The notes below the pieces were generated by a model. It had not been told where the DNA came from, did not search any database, and saw only the letters and a list, made by a program, of their open reading frames with translations. DNA of 64,000 bases from Gammaproteobacteria bacterium (lineage in GTDB: Bacteria; Pseudomonadota; Gammaproteobacteria; Pseudomonadales; Azotimanducaceae_A). The first letter of the stretch is position 1; the number at the start of each line of letters is the position of its first letter. Position numbers and translations under genes: made by a program. Shown piece by piece: positions 43,784-52,342 of this stretch. The stretch lies in assembly GCA_012960755.1 (NCBI GenBank), contig DUAT01000078.1, positions 1 through 64,000 of the forward strand. The letters are read 5' to 3'.

Positions 43784-45136
43784 TCACGGTCCATATGCCT
43801 GTGCCGGTAGCCAGGTAACCGTTTCCTGCCAGTTGAATATGATGACAAGACCCAGCAGTTGCAAGAGTATAAAAGGGAAAACTCCCTTGTAAATGGTGGT
43901 TACACCAATGCCTTCGGGCGCTACCCCTTTCAGGTAGAAAATCGCAAATCCAACAGGCGGCGTGAGGAAACTTGTTTGCAGACAGACAGCAAACAGAATC
44001 GTGAACCAGATCGGGTCAAAGCCCAGGCTTACCACGACCGGGGAGACCAGTGGCAGGATGATCAGCGTCAGTTCAATCCAGTCGAGGAAAAATCCCAACA
44101 GGAAGGTTGCAAGCAAGATACAAATAATTACCCCACTCGGGCCAAAAGGTAAACCAAGCAATGCCCCCTCGATCAATTCGTCTCCACCCAGACCCCTTAA
44201 CACCAGGGAATAAGCGGTTGCACCGAGAAGCACGGCAAAGATAAATGCCGTGGTACGCGTTGTCTCATACAACACTTCACGCATCACGTCCCGGTTCAGC
44301 GATTTATTAATCCACGCCAACAGGAAGGCACCGGCGGCGCCCATGCCCGCAGCTTCTGTGGGGGTTGCGACGCCAAAAAAAATACTCCCGAGAACAGCCA
44401 GAATCAGGAACGCCGCTGGAATAATCGCCTTGAACAACCCCCAGATAGCATCCAGGTCAATCGGTTCTCCCCGGGATGCGGGTGCACCTTCGGGTTTTAA
44501 CAAGCCGTAACCCAGGAGGTAGCTGATGTAAAGACCGCCCAGCAGGGCACCGGGGAAAACCGCACCCAGAAACAGGTCACCGACACTCATCGACATTCTA
44601 TCAGCCATTAACACCAGCATAATGCTCGGCGGAATCAGGATACCCAGGGTGCCGACGGCACAAACCGTACCCGAAGCGAGGCTCTTGTCGTATCCCTTTT
44701 CCAGCATCGCCGGTAAACCAATCAATGCGAGCAAAACAACCGATGCACCAATGATACCCGTTGTAGCCGCCAGGAGCAGGCCAATCACAGTCACAGTAAT
44801 CGCAAGCCCTCCTCTGACAGGACCAAGAAGTCGCGCGACACTGGTCATCAGGTTATTCGCGATACCGGACCGATCAAGCAGCAGGCCCATGAAGATAAAC
44901 ATGGGGAGCGCGACCATGACCCAGTTCTCCATGACATTCCAGATACGGTCAACGGCAATGGAGCTATAGTCCCAGTCAACGCCGATCGGCACCTGAAAAT
45001 CCACTTCCAGAATAATCGCTAATGCAGTGAACAATACTGACAACCCACCCAACAGCCAGGCAACCGGGTATCCTGTAAAAACGGATACGATGAAGCCAAC
45101 AAACATGAGTACCGCCAGTATCTCGTTTGGAGTCAT
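43784..45136 (-). CDS. TRAP transporter large permease (DctM)
   Basis: A 450-residue inner-membrane protein, the ion-coupled subunit of a tripartite TRAP importer. Twelve or so hydrophobic segments and the blocks GILIPPSIMLVLM, VATPTEAAGMGAAGAFLLAW and LQTSFLTPPVGFAIFYLKG are diagnostic. It overlaps the small permease gene by four bases. The transporter is Na+-dependent in this family and usually imports organic acids; the substrate here is unknown. Confidence 0.95.
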   Translation of the reverse strand: MTPNEILAVLMFVGFIVSVFTGYPVAWLLGGLSVLFTALAIILEVDFQVPIGVDWDYSSIAVDRIWNVMENWVMVALPMFIFMGLLLDRSGIANNLMTSVARLLGPVRGGLAITVTVIGLLLAATTGIIGASVVLLALIGLPAMLEKGYDKSLASGTVCAVGTLGILIPPSIMLVLMADRMSMSVGDLFLGAVFPGALLGGLYISYLLGYGLLKPEGAPASRGEPIDLDAIWGLFKAIIPAAFLILAVLGSIFFGVATPTEAAGMGAAGAFLLAWINKSLNRDVMREVLYETTRTTAFIFAVLLGATAYSLVLRGLGGDELIEGALLGLPFGPSGVIICILLATFLLGFFLDWIELTLIILPLVSPVVVSLGFDPIWFTILFAVCLQTSFLTPPVGFAIFYLKGVAPEGIGVTTIYKGVFPFILLQLLGLVIIFNWQETVTWLPAQAYGP

Positions 45137-45681
45137 AAAGTAGTTCCGGTTTTCGTCGGATGGTTATTTTCAAACAGATATGACCAGACCCGGGTCAGAC
45201 GAGATACCGCGGCCAGTAGCAGAAGGAAGAGACCAATGAACAATATCCCTTTGATCACCCACCGATAGGGTAATCCACCAGGGGACGATGACACCTCGTT
45301 CAGCGAATAACTGCTCAGGACGAACGGCACAGTATAGATCAGCAGTAACGCGACATAAGGCAGCAGACAAAGCGCAATACCGTAGAGTTCAAGCCAGGCC
45401 TGAATTCTGGGACTCAATCTCTCATGTACCACATCAACACGGATATGTGCATCAACCTGAAATGTATAGCCGATACCCAGCAGAAATCCGGTGGAGTAGA
45501 CATGCCATTGCAATTCCTCCAACTCAATACGGCCTTCGCCAAATACGTAGCGAAGAACAACGTTTAGAACAATGATCAGCATCAAGGCTACCCACACCCA
45601 GGATATGGTTTTCCCTACACGGACAAGGAATGGATCGATTATTTGGGATATGCGGGTTTCCGGAAGCGATAATCCTGCCAT
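45133..45681 (-). CDS. TRAP transporter small permease (DctQ)
   Basis: A 182-residue inner-membrane subunit with four membrane helices. VLRYVFGEGRIELEELQWHVYSTGFLLGIGYTFQVDAHIRVDV is the family signature region (residues about 45-85). It follows the binding-protein gene directly and overlaps the large permease gene by four bases, the normal dctPQM order. Confidence 0.93.
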   Translation of the reverse strand: MAGLSLPETRISQIIDPFLVRVGKTISWVWVALMLIIVLNVVLRYVFGEGRIELEELQWHVYSTGFLLGIGYTFQVDAHIRVDVVHERLSPRIQAWLELYGIALCLLPYVALLLIYTVPFVLSSYSLNEVSSSPGGLPYRWVIKGILFIGLFLLLLAAVSRLTRVWSYLFENNHPTKTGTTL

Positions 45682-46785
45682 TTAGAAGTCTCTCGGCAGG
45701 TAAGCAAGGCGTTTCCAGTGGCCGTATTCGGCTCGAAACTTTCGTTGTGACTCCAGGATCCTGGCGAACATTGGATCCTTACCGGCTTCTTCTTCCAGAA
45801 CCTCATCAGTAACACGCTGCAATTCACGCAGCAGCGGCATCGGTAAAACCCTGGCACTGACTCCGATACTCTCGAACCCCGCGATAACAGCGCCCTGCAG
45901 CGCCTCGGCCTTGGCCATATTGCGAGTGACTGCCGAGGTACAGGTCATAGTGACCAGGCTTTGATCCGCGCCAGACAGGGTGTTCCAGACGTCAAGATTG
46001 ACAATGAGGTGGGACGCCGTGAAAGGCTGATGCCAACCGGGATAGTAATTATATTTAGCAACCCGGCTAAAACCCAGGGCTTCATCAACGATGGGCAAGG
46101 CAAACTCGCTTGCATCGATGGCGCCTTTCTCCAACGCCTGGAATATTTCGCCTGATGGCAACATCGTCACAGATGCACCCAGTCTTTGCAGCACCTTACC
46201 GCCAATACCGGCAAATCGAATTTTCAAGCCTGATAGATCATCCAGGCTCTCAAGGGGTTGCCTGAACCAACCGGCTGTTTCCGGTCCTGTCATCCCACAG
46301 TAAATTGGGTGGACATTGTAGGACAGGTAGAGCTCCTCCCCCAATTCCCGACCTCCTGCCTCAAACCACCAGGCCGTGTACTCCCAGGGTTCCATGCCAA
46401 ACGGTACCGCGCCGAGTAATGCCGACGCGGCAGTTTTACCCTGGTCATAGCCAAGCCAAGTGTAACCGGCACTGACTTTGCCATCCCGTACAGCATCTGT
46501 CACGGCGAACGCCGGAACAATTTCACCAGGCTCGAACATTTGAAGTTCAAGTGCCCCGTTACTCGCTTGCAGAATAGCCGACTCAATATATTGTGTGTTG
46601 TCACCAATCACCGGCAGCGTGCTCGACGACGTTGTCGGCACGCGCCAACGAATTCGAACTGCCTCACCGGCATGGTTGGCTTGGTGGGGTCGAACACCTT
46701 CTGTTGATCGCAACGAAAGGCTACCAATCACGCCGACAACAAAGGCGATACAAGTGGCAACGAAGGCCGCTCTATTGGATATCAT
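45682..46785 (-). CDS. TRAP transporter substrate-binding protein (DctP)
   Basis: A periplasmic binding protein of about 367 residues with a signal-anchor-like N-terminus (MISNRAAFVATCIAFVVGVIGSLSL). LSGLKIRFAGIGGKVLQRLGA and EKGAIDASEFALPIVDEALGF include the arginine that binds the carboxylate of the ligand, and YYPGWHQPF is found in the subgroup with 2-oxo acid or aromatic-type ligands. The frame is open to GTG 46797, but GGAG within it is seven bases from ATG 46785, which I choose. It is the first gene of the TRAP operon. Confidence 0.92.
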   Translation of the reverse strand: MISNRAAFVATCIAFVVGVIGSLSLRSTEGVRPHQANHAGEAVRIRWRVPTTSSSTLPVIGDNTQYIESAILQASNGALELQMFEPGEIVPAFAVTDAVRDGKVSAGYTWLGYDQGKTAASALLGAVPFGMEPWEYTAWWFEAGGRELGEELYLSYNVHPIYCGMTGPETAGWFRQPLESLDDLSGLKIRFAGIGGKVLQRLGASVTMLPSGEIFQALEKGAIDASEFALPIVDEALGFSRVAKYNYYPGWHQPFTASHLIVNLDVWNTLSGADQSLVTMTCTSAVTRNMAKAEALQGAVIAGFESIGVSARVLPMPLLRELQRVTDEVLEEEAGKDPMFARILESQRKFRAEYGHWKRLAYLPRDF

Positions 46786-46797
46786 CTGGATCTCCAC

Positions 46798-47183
46798 AAA
46801 ATCTCACCTAACATTTTTGACAACACCTTCGAAGACTTTCTCAATAGAAACACAATGTCCTCCAGGCGGATAACAAATGTTAACGTAACTAACTGGAAAC
46901 ATCACCGGTCTGTATTGGTATGGACAAGACAGCGATTACAATTTCAATGGGTGACTCAACGCAGCTGTGGTGAAATTTGAGGGCCACCCTGCGGGCAAGC
47001 CGCTAAATGGCCAGCTGCGTTGTTACACTCGCTTGACTTATGCCCCTATGTATTCACAAATCGGGCCTTCGCAAGTGCGCCTACCATCTGACCATTTAGC
47101 GACTTGCTTAAAGTGCTATCTATACAGGACACTACACTAGGCATCCGCGTAGGAACTCGTTAAGGTGATCATCTCGACATCAT
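46798..47183. other. Intergenic stretch with nested inverted repeats
   Basis: 386 bp between divergent dctP and the flavoprotein gene. Three inverted repeats interlock: AATTTCA 46941-46947 with TGAAATT 46971-46977; CAACGCAGCTG 46957-46967 with CAGCTGCGTTG 47012-47022 (perfect, 11 bp); and 46995-47017 with 47085-47107 (20 of 23). The right arm of the second lies inside the left arm of the third, so different hairpins compete. No coding frame is convincing. It looks like a small repeat or mobile element relic. Confidence 0.55.
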
Positions 47184-48362
47184 ATGATGAAGAACATGAA
47201 CAACCCTGAATTCGAGTCGATCGAAAATCAAATCAATCAGCTGGCATCCCTTATCAAGGGGCATGCAGATGAGGCTGAAGCCCAGAGGCATCTCACCAAC
47301 GAGGTCGCTATGGCTATGGCCAGGGCAGGCTTGTACCGCGTCGCCGCACCCATTGCACTCGGTGGTCAGGAATGTCACCCCATCACCCAGATCCAGACGA
47401 TCGAAGCCGTGTCTCGCCTCGACGGCAGCACAGGCTGGAACCTGATGATCGGGATAGAAAATATGGGCATTTTAGGTGCCCTTTTCCCGGTTGAGTTCGC
47501 AAAAAAGATCTACGCTGATCCTGAACTGATTATCGCTGGCGCTTTGAATCCGTTAGGTAAAGCGGTACGAGAGGACGGTGGTTACCGAATTACCGGTCAA
47601 TGGCCTTTCGCCAGTGGTGTGCATAACGCCCGTTACTTCTGGGGCCAGAGTTTCGTCTATGAAAATGATGAGATTGTAAAAGACAAAAAAGGCCGCGTTC
47701 TCTGTGAGTCCCTGGTACCCCGGGATGAATTTGAAATACTGGATACCTGGCATGTTTCCGGCCTGCGCGGGTCGGGAAGCCATGATGTGAAGATCACTCA
47801 GGTGTTTGTGCCTGACGAAAGGATCTCACAGGCGGCCCGAACCCGGCGTTACCAGGCAGGCACCCTGTATCAGTTACCACTCTATACGCGCCTGGCCTAC
47901 AACAAGGTAGGTGTGGCAACGGGTATCGCAAGAGCCGCAATCGACCACTTCGTTGATCTCGCGACGAGCAAAACACCACGAGCTTCCTTTAATAAACTCC
48001 AGGAAAGGGCCGATGCACAACTCGCCGTCGCACAGGCAGAACAGTTATTGGGTTCAGCGCGAAGTTTTGTCTTTGATACGGTCAGTGACGTCTGGGATGT
48101 GATTGAACAGGGAGATCGACCTTCAACCAGGCAGAAAGCACTGGTTTACCTTGCCTGTTCCAGTGCTGCTTCAACCGCCGTCGATGCGGTTGAGAAGGTC
48201 TATGCTGCAGCGGGTGCAACTGCGAACTTCACCGCCAGCCCACTTGAGCGATGTATGCGAAATGTTCAGGTTGTGAGGCAACATATCATGGTATCGCCAC
48301 AGTTTGATCAGAATATCGGTAGAGCTTTGCTGGGTCTTGATTCGGGAACTTTTCTTTTCTAG
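47184..48362 (+). CDS. Acyl-CoA dehydrogenase-fold flavoprotein (group D monooxygenase-like)
   Basis: A 392-residue protein with the acyl-CoA dehydrogenase fold. The N-terminal helical domain, GYRITGQWPFASGVHNARYFWGQ and the LRGSGSHDVKITQVFVP strand resemble the hydroxylase subclass (HsaA, HpaB-like flavin-dependent monooxygenases) more than true dehydrogenases, since the usual catalytic Glu in the C-terminal domain is not evident. If so it needs a separate flavin reductase, which is not adjacent. It may be a second aromatic or steroid hydroxylase of this region. Start ATG 47184 lacks a strong ribosome site; ATG 47187 and ATG 47196 are near. Confidence 0.8.
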   Translation: MMKNMNNPEFESIENQINQLASLIKGHADEAEAQRHLTNEVAMAMARAGLYRVAAPIALGGQECHPITQIQTIEAVSRLDGSTGWNLMIGIENMGILGALFPVEFAKKIYADPELIIAGALNPLGKAVREDGGYRITGQWPFASGVHNARYFWGQSFVYENDEIVKDKKGRVLCESLVPRDEFEILDTWHVSGLRGSGSHDVKITQVFVPDERISQAARTRRYQAGTLYQLPLYTRLAYNKVGVATGIARAAIDHFVDLATSKTPRASFNKLQERADAQLAVAQAEQLLGSARSFVFDTVSDVWDVIEQGDRPSTRQKALVYLACSSAASTAVDAVEKVYAAAGATANFTASPLERCMRNVQVVRQHIMVSPQFDQNIGRALLGLDSGTFLF

Positions 48363-48463
48363 GGAACTTCCGGAACCATCAAGTTCATTTCAAGAAGTCG
48401 GATATTTGACAATACTCGCCAGATTACAGACGATGCACCAGCTAACAACAATGGGAAAACGCT

Positions 48464-49006
48464 ATGAGCGACGTATTGAAATACGGTGCAACAGCCAAGT
48501 GGCTGCACTGGCTTATCGCTTTTATTGTCATCATCATGTTGATATTCGGGCGAACCCTTGAATCCCTGCCGCTGAGTGAACGAGAGCAGATGATTATGGG
48601 CCATTCCGGACTTGGCACGCTGGTACTGCTGCTAATGTTGCTGCGCTGGGGCTGGCGCCTGTCCCATGAACCACCCGGCGCAATCGGGTCTATGGGTCTT
48701 TGGCAGACTCGTCTTTCCAAGACCATGCACTGGTCGCTTTATATTCTGTTGGTATTACAGCCCATTCTGGGGATATTCCAGGCCATGTTTATTACTGATT
48801 ACGAGGTACTGGCGTTCGGCGTCATCAACTACTCAGGGCTTGCAACCGATAGTGCCGACATGGCCAGGGTGTTTCACGTTCTGCATGGGATTAATGCTAC
48901 GGTGTTATCAGTGCTCGTGGTTGGTCATATCGGAGCCTCGCTCTATCACCACTTTTTTCAAAAAGACAGCATACTGAGGCGGATGCTTCCCTACGGCAAA
49001 CCCTAG
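48464..49006 (+). CDS. Cytochrome b561
   Basis: A 180-residue inner-membrane di-haem cytochrome b of the bacterial b561 (CybB) family with four helices. Candidate haem histidines are in AKWLHWLIAF (helix 1), MGHSGLGTLV (helix 2), TMHWSLYILL (helix 3) and HVLHGINATVL or GHIGASLYHHFF (helix 4). It takes electrons from ubiquinol and can reduce superoxide or other acceptors. It lies 101 bp downstream of the flavoprotein gene, so joint expression is possible but not clear. Confidence 0.9.
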   Translation: MSDVLKYGATAKWLHWLIAFIVIIMLIFGRTLESLPLSEREQMIMGHSGLGTLVLLLMLLRWGWRLSHEPPGAIGSMGLWQTRLSKTMHWSLYILLVLQPILGIFQAMFITDYEVLAFGVINYSGLATDSADMARVFHVLHGINATVLSVLVVGHIGASLYHHFFQKDSILRRMLPYGKP

Positions 49007-49029
49007 CGTTTGCTACTGACCCCTGCTCA

Positions 49030-49440
49030 CTATGCTCGGAACGCATAGAGGGTACGCCCTTTGGCGCACAGCTTGCCTTCATCGTCAGTGATGTCAATTT
49101 CCACAAACGAGAGTTGTCTGCCGCGCTTTACAACTTTGGCTTCAGCGTAGATATGTTCACCATGGGTCTGTCGCAGATAGGTAATACTCAATTCTGCTGT
49201 ACCGGCGGGCGTTTCGCCTTCGCGCATTTCTGCAAAAATAGCGACCAGCATGACGATATCAACCATCGCTGCCAGTACACCCCCATGTACACTACCGCCA
49301 ATTCCACCGGGGGTATTTTCATCTTTCCTTAGCACGATCTTACCGTAGCCCGGCTGCTGATCAAGAACCGTTATCCCCAGGGATTTGTGATACGGATTTG
49401 TATCGAAAGTTGTTTTGTAGTCAGAGAAATCGCCCCTCAT
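49030..49440 (-). CDS. PaaI family thioesterase
   Basis: A 136-residue hot-dog fold thioesterase that hydrolyses acyl-CoA, often aromatic or medium chain. GGIGGSVHGGVLAAMVDIVML carries the HGG motif and an Asp at the usual catalytic position, and TAELSITYLRQTHGEHIYAEAKVVKRGR the later strands. It is convergent with cytochrome b561 and downstream of the UrcA gene on the same strand (gap 148 bp, with a hairpin). It may clear dead-end CoA esters. Confidence 0.9.
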   Translation of the reverse strand: MRGDFSDYKTTFDTNPYHKSLGITVLDQQPGYGKIVLRKDENTPGGIGGSVHGGVLAAMVDIVMLVAIFAEMREGETPAGTAELSITYLRQTHGEHIYAEAKVVKRGRQLSFVEIDITDDEGKLCAKGRTLYAFRA

Positions 49441-49474
49441 TACTTACATCTCTTTGGTTACTTCAGCACCATTC

Positions 49475-49487
49475 TACAGGACACTAC
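49475..49487 (+). repeat. 13-bp motif shared with another intergenic site
   Basis: TACAGGACACTAC occurs here and at 47123-47135, both in intergenic DNA and on the same strand. Looser relatives lie near 11733 and 21367. The function is unknown; the T/A-rich ends could include a -10 element. Confidence 0.3.
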
Positions 49488-49508
49488 GCCAGAGATGTTG
49501 GAAAGCCA

Positions 49509-49552
49509 GCGAGCTATGCATATCAGTTGGGGGTTAATATGCAAACGCTCGC
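49509..49552. terminator. Inverted repeat between urcA and the thioesterase
   Basis: GCGAGC (49509-49514) pairs with GCTCGC (49547-49552), and TGCATAT (49517-49523) with ATATGCA (49537-49543), making an interrupted hairpin of 13 bp about 37 bp past the UrcA stop on the minus strand. No T run follows, so it may be a weak terminator or a processing signal. Confidence 0.4.
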
Positions 49553-49588
49553 TACCTCTTCACAACAGGCGAACGTGGTACTAACTAA

Positions 49589-49912
49589 CTAGTCCGCAGT
49601 GGATGTGTGACCCTGGATTCTTTCCATTGAGTTGCTTACTGTCTCGGCATAACAGGTTTTATTCGCCGAAACTTGTCTCACGGACCGAACATCACTATAG
49701 CTCGTAGATCCGCAGATCTTGCGTGCAGCTCTCTTGATCTCGTTTTCCAGGTATCGCTTGCCGACGACTGTTTTCAGCTCGGATGCGTTGTAACTTACGA
49801 CAATCTTGTTATCTGAGATCTGGCTGGTTTTCACCGCCGCAGTCGCCATCATTGGTGTTGTAAGTGTAAACAATACAGCAGCAGCTATGACACTCTTGGG
49901 GTTGATTTTCAT
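49589..49912 (-). CDS. UrcA family protein
   Basis: A 107-residue exported protein with a signal peptide (MKINPKSVIAAAVLFTLTTPMMATAA). The mature part has the UrcA pattern: VSYNASELKTVVGKRYLENEIKRAARKICG, with two cysteines (ICG and KTCYAE) that probably form a disulfide. The family is widespread in Proteobacteria with no known function. Its upstream region holds a compact structured sequence (49971-50027) that could be its 5' untranslated control element. Confidence 0.8.
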   Translation of the reverse strand: MKINPKSVIAAAVLFTLTTPMMATAAVKTSQISDNKIVVSYNASELKTVVGKRYLENEIKRAARKICGSTSYSDVRSVRQVSANKTCYAETVSNSMERIQGHTSTAD

Positions 49913-50235
49913 GATATTTCTCCAATTCCATTGTTAGTTACATTCAGCCGTTCGACTGGTGTTTTCCGATGAGATCAAACTGAACACTTTGAAGAGTTTG
50001 ATCTCTTGGGTTCCTGTTTGTGTTCAGAAACTTATCTATAGGATGGCAGAAACGGCAGAAAGGTTTGAAAATTATCGATAAGTCGAGTGAACATCACGAT
50101 AAGATTTTTCAACCTGCGGTGAACCGAGTGCCTGGTACGACAGGTTGCGAGAACCGAACCACGCTGGCTTGCGCGCCAGGGAATTGATACATTCTCTATC
50201 AGCTAACTACAATTCATATTCCTGGATGTCATCTT
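49913..50235. other. Intergenic stretch with pseudoknot-capable repeats
   Basis: 323 bp between divergent urcA and the carboxylesterase gene. Perfect 11-bp arms GAGATCAAACT (49971-49981) and AGTTTGATCTC (49995-50005) form a hairpin; CTGAACAC (49980-49987), mostly in its loop, is complementary to GTGTTCAG (50020-50027) outside, so the RNA could form a pseudoknot or switch. Further on are CAACCTG (50110-50116) with CAGGTTG (50141-50147), and a small CTGGC/GCCAG hairpin near 50165. No coding frame stands out. Confidence 0.5.
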
Positions 50236-52068
50236 ATGCGGAAACTAGCCTATTTTATTGCTGCCCTCGCGCTTCTCGTCGTGTTTGTGGTAGCCGGTCT
50301 GTACCTCTACCTTGCTCCGGCAAGCAGATCCGCACCAGTGATAGCAAAGTCAACTCTGACGCAAACCGAATCAGGGGAAATTGTCGGTTTCGTTGACGAC
50401 GGTGTCTCGACCTGGCTTGGGATTCCCTATGCAGCACCACCGGCGGGTGAATTACGCTGGCGAGCGCCCAGACCCCCGGTTCCATGGGAAGGCACCAGGC
50501 AGGCATTAACATTTGGCGATGCCTGCCCACAACGCGCCCAGGGCAATATCCAGGGATCTGAAGACTGTCTTTTTGTCAATGTCTGGTCACCCGATGGCAG
50601 ATTCGGTGAAGCAGGAGCAGGTCACAATAGAGAACCTGGGCGAGATACGGCATTGCCAGTCATGTTCTGGATTCACGGTGGCGGCAACAGCATCGGAGAA
50701 TCATCCACCTCGATTTACAGTGGCGCTCGTCTCAGCAGGGAACATAACCTTGTCCTTGTAAGCCTTAATTATCGACTAGGACCCCTCGGCTGGTTCCGGC
50801 ACACCGCACTACACAATGAAACCAGCACGCCTGCAGACGACTCCGGAAACTACGGCACCCTGGACATCATGCTTGCCCTGCAATGGGTTCAAAATAATAT
50901 TGCCAGGTTCGGCGGCGACCCCGACAATGTGACTATTTTTGGTGAATCAGCGGGTGGCTTTGACGTTCTGACCATGATGGCGTCGCCCCTGGCCCGAAAC
51001 TTGTTCCACAGGGCAATCTCCCAGAGCGGCGGGTTGAACCTAACCAGCGTGGAAGTCGCCGAAAACTACAGTGATGATGCCAATCCCGGCCATCGACTGA
51101 GTTCCAGGGAGATCGTTAACCAGATGCTGATTGACCAGGGTCGTGTGACTGACCGTGATTCTGCAAAACAATATCAGGAGAAAATGGACCCTTTTGAAAT
51201 TTCCGCTGCCCTGCATAAACTGAGCCCGGCCGAGTTGATAGGTCTCTACACCGGCTCCTTTGGCGGCATGTTAGGAAACCCTGATATTTTTGCCGACGGC
51301 TTTGTATTACCCTCAGACTTAAAAACCAATGAAATATTTTCCAACCCGGACACATACAACGCCGTCCCGGTAATGTTGGGCACCAACAGGGACGAGATTA
51401 AATTATTTATGGCATTTTCCAGCGATACGATTGATAAAACATTCGGATTGCCATCTGGGTTTAATGACCTGGCACGTTATAACCGTGACAATCGCTACGG
51501 CACCGATAGTTGGAAAATCCGTGGCGTAGATGATCTCGCTTCAGCGATGAGCCAGGCAGGGAACAGGCAAGTCTTCGCCTATCGATTTGATGTCGATGAC
51601 TGGCGCAACCTTGGTTTTATTAATTTGAAAGATCTCTTTGGCGCCGCACACGCTCTCGAAGTCCCCTTTGTTTTCGGTAATTTTCCAAAGCCACTCCGAG
51701 TGATTTTCCCAGATTCGATGAAAGACGAGTTCAATCTGGTTTCCAGCCAGATGCGGGCATACTGGGCCGAGTTCGCCTACACCGGTTCACCGGGCAGGGG
51801 AAGATCGGGCCAGCAAATCGAATGGCAACCCTGGGATAATTCTGAAAATGCCACGCCTCGATTAATGGTGTTTGATACCGAGTCCGATCAGAAAACCAGA
51901 ATGGTCAGCGACAGATTAGCAACCGACGATCTTCGCCAGCGACTCATAGCAGACACATCTTACCGAACCCAGGAAGCCCACTGTGCCGCCTACAAGAATC
52001 TGTTCCGCGGAGATGCATTTGTCGAGCAGGAATACCTGGATCTTGGTGAGAGCGGCTGCTCGAATTGA
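50236..52068 (+). CDS. Type B carboxylesterase
   Basis: A 610-residue esterase of the type B carboxylesterase/acetylcholinesterase-like family. An N-terminal signal anchor (about 4-28) places it in the periplasm or on the membrane. GIPYAAPPAGELRWRAP and EDCLFVNVW are family signatures, the oxyanion loop is HGGGNS, and the nucleophile is Ser238 (FGESAGG). A glutamate in GTNRDEIKLF and a histidine in GAAHALEVPFVFGN are the other triad candidates. It hydrolyses esters or amides of broad type. It stands alone, between the UrcA gene and a convergent unknown gene. Confidence 0.92.
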   Translation: MRKLAYFIAALALLVVFVVAGLYLYLAPASRSAPVIAKSTLTQTESGEIVGFVDDGVSTWLGIPYAAPPAGELRWRAPRPPVPWEGTRQALTFGDACPQRAQGNIQGSEDCLFVNVWSPDGRFGEAGAGHNREPGRDTALPVMFWIHGGGNSIGESSTSIYSGARLSREHNLVLVSLNYRLGPLGWFRHTALHNETSTPADDSGNYGTLDIMLALQWVQNNIARFGGDPDNVTIFGESAGGFDVLTMMASPLARNLFHRAISQSGGLNLTSVEVAENYSDDANPGHRLSSREIVNQMLIDQGRVTDRDSAKQYQEKMDPFEISAALHKLSPAELIGLYTGSFGGMLGNPDIFADGFVLPSDLKTNEIFSNPDTYNAVPVMLGTNRDEIKLFMAFSSDTIDKTFGLPSGFNDLARYNRDNRYGTDSWKIRGVDDLASAMSQAGNRQVFAYRFDVDDWRNLGFINLKDLFGAAHALEVPFVFGNFPKPLRVIFPDSMKDEFNLVSSQMRAYWAEFAYTGSPGRGRSGQQIEWQPWDNSENATPRLMVFDTESDQKTRMVSDRLATDDLRQRLIADTSYRTQEAHCAAYKNLFRGDAFVEQEYLDLGESGCSN

Positions 52069-52191
52069 TCATCCCCTGTTGCCACAATTAACCACTTGGC
52101 CGATCTTCAGTTTATTCTCTCTACTCGCACGCAAGTACGGTACTGACGTTTTTTAGGTAAGCAAGAACCGGACTGTTTATCTGCATAGTTG

Positions 52192-52230
52192 TATCCTTAA
52201 GGATAGGTAAATCCCAGCCGAACTGGGATT
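52192..52230. terminator. Palindrome and hairpin between convergent genes
   Basis: A perfect 14-bp palindrome TATCCTTAAGGATA (52192-52205) is followed by a hairpin with 8-bp arms AATCCCAG (52210-52217) and CTGGGATT (52223-52230) and loop CCGAA. They sit in the 274-bp convergent gap between the carboxylesterase and the unknown gene. This fits a two-way terminator, though without T runs. Nothing else is evident in the gap. Confidence 0.45.
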
Positions 52231-52342
52231 AGCTTCACAGAATCATGAAAGCTATGGACGTTAGCCAAAAAGTCGCTTGAGGAAACCATCCGCTATTGTT
52301 GTGCTACCACCCCAAGAAAATTGAGGAGTAAGCAGGAGCCGA

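Noticed and set aside
46957..47022. Integron attC site
   Set aside because: The left core fits RYYYAAC, but no GTTRRRY right core or integrase gene is present, and no cassette array.
52192..52205. Perfect 14-bp palindrome as a phage or IS attachment site
   Set aside because: No integrase, transposase or direct repeats nearby; terminator/structure is the simpler reading.
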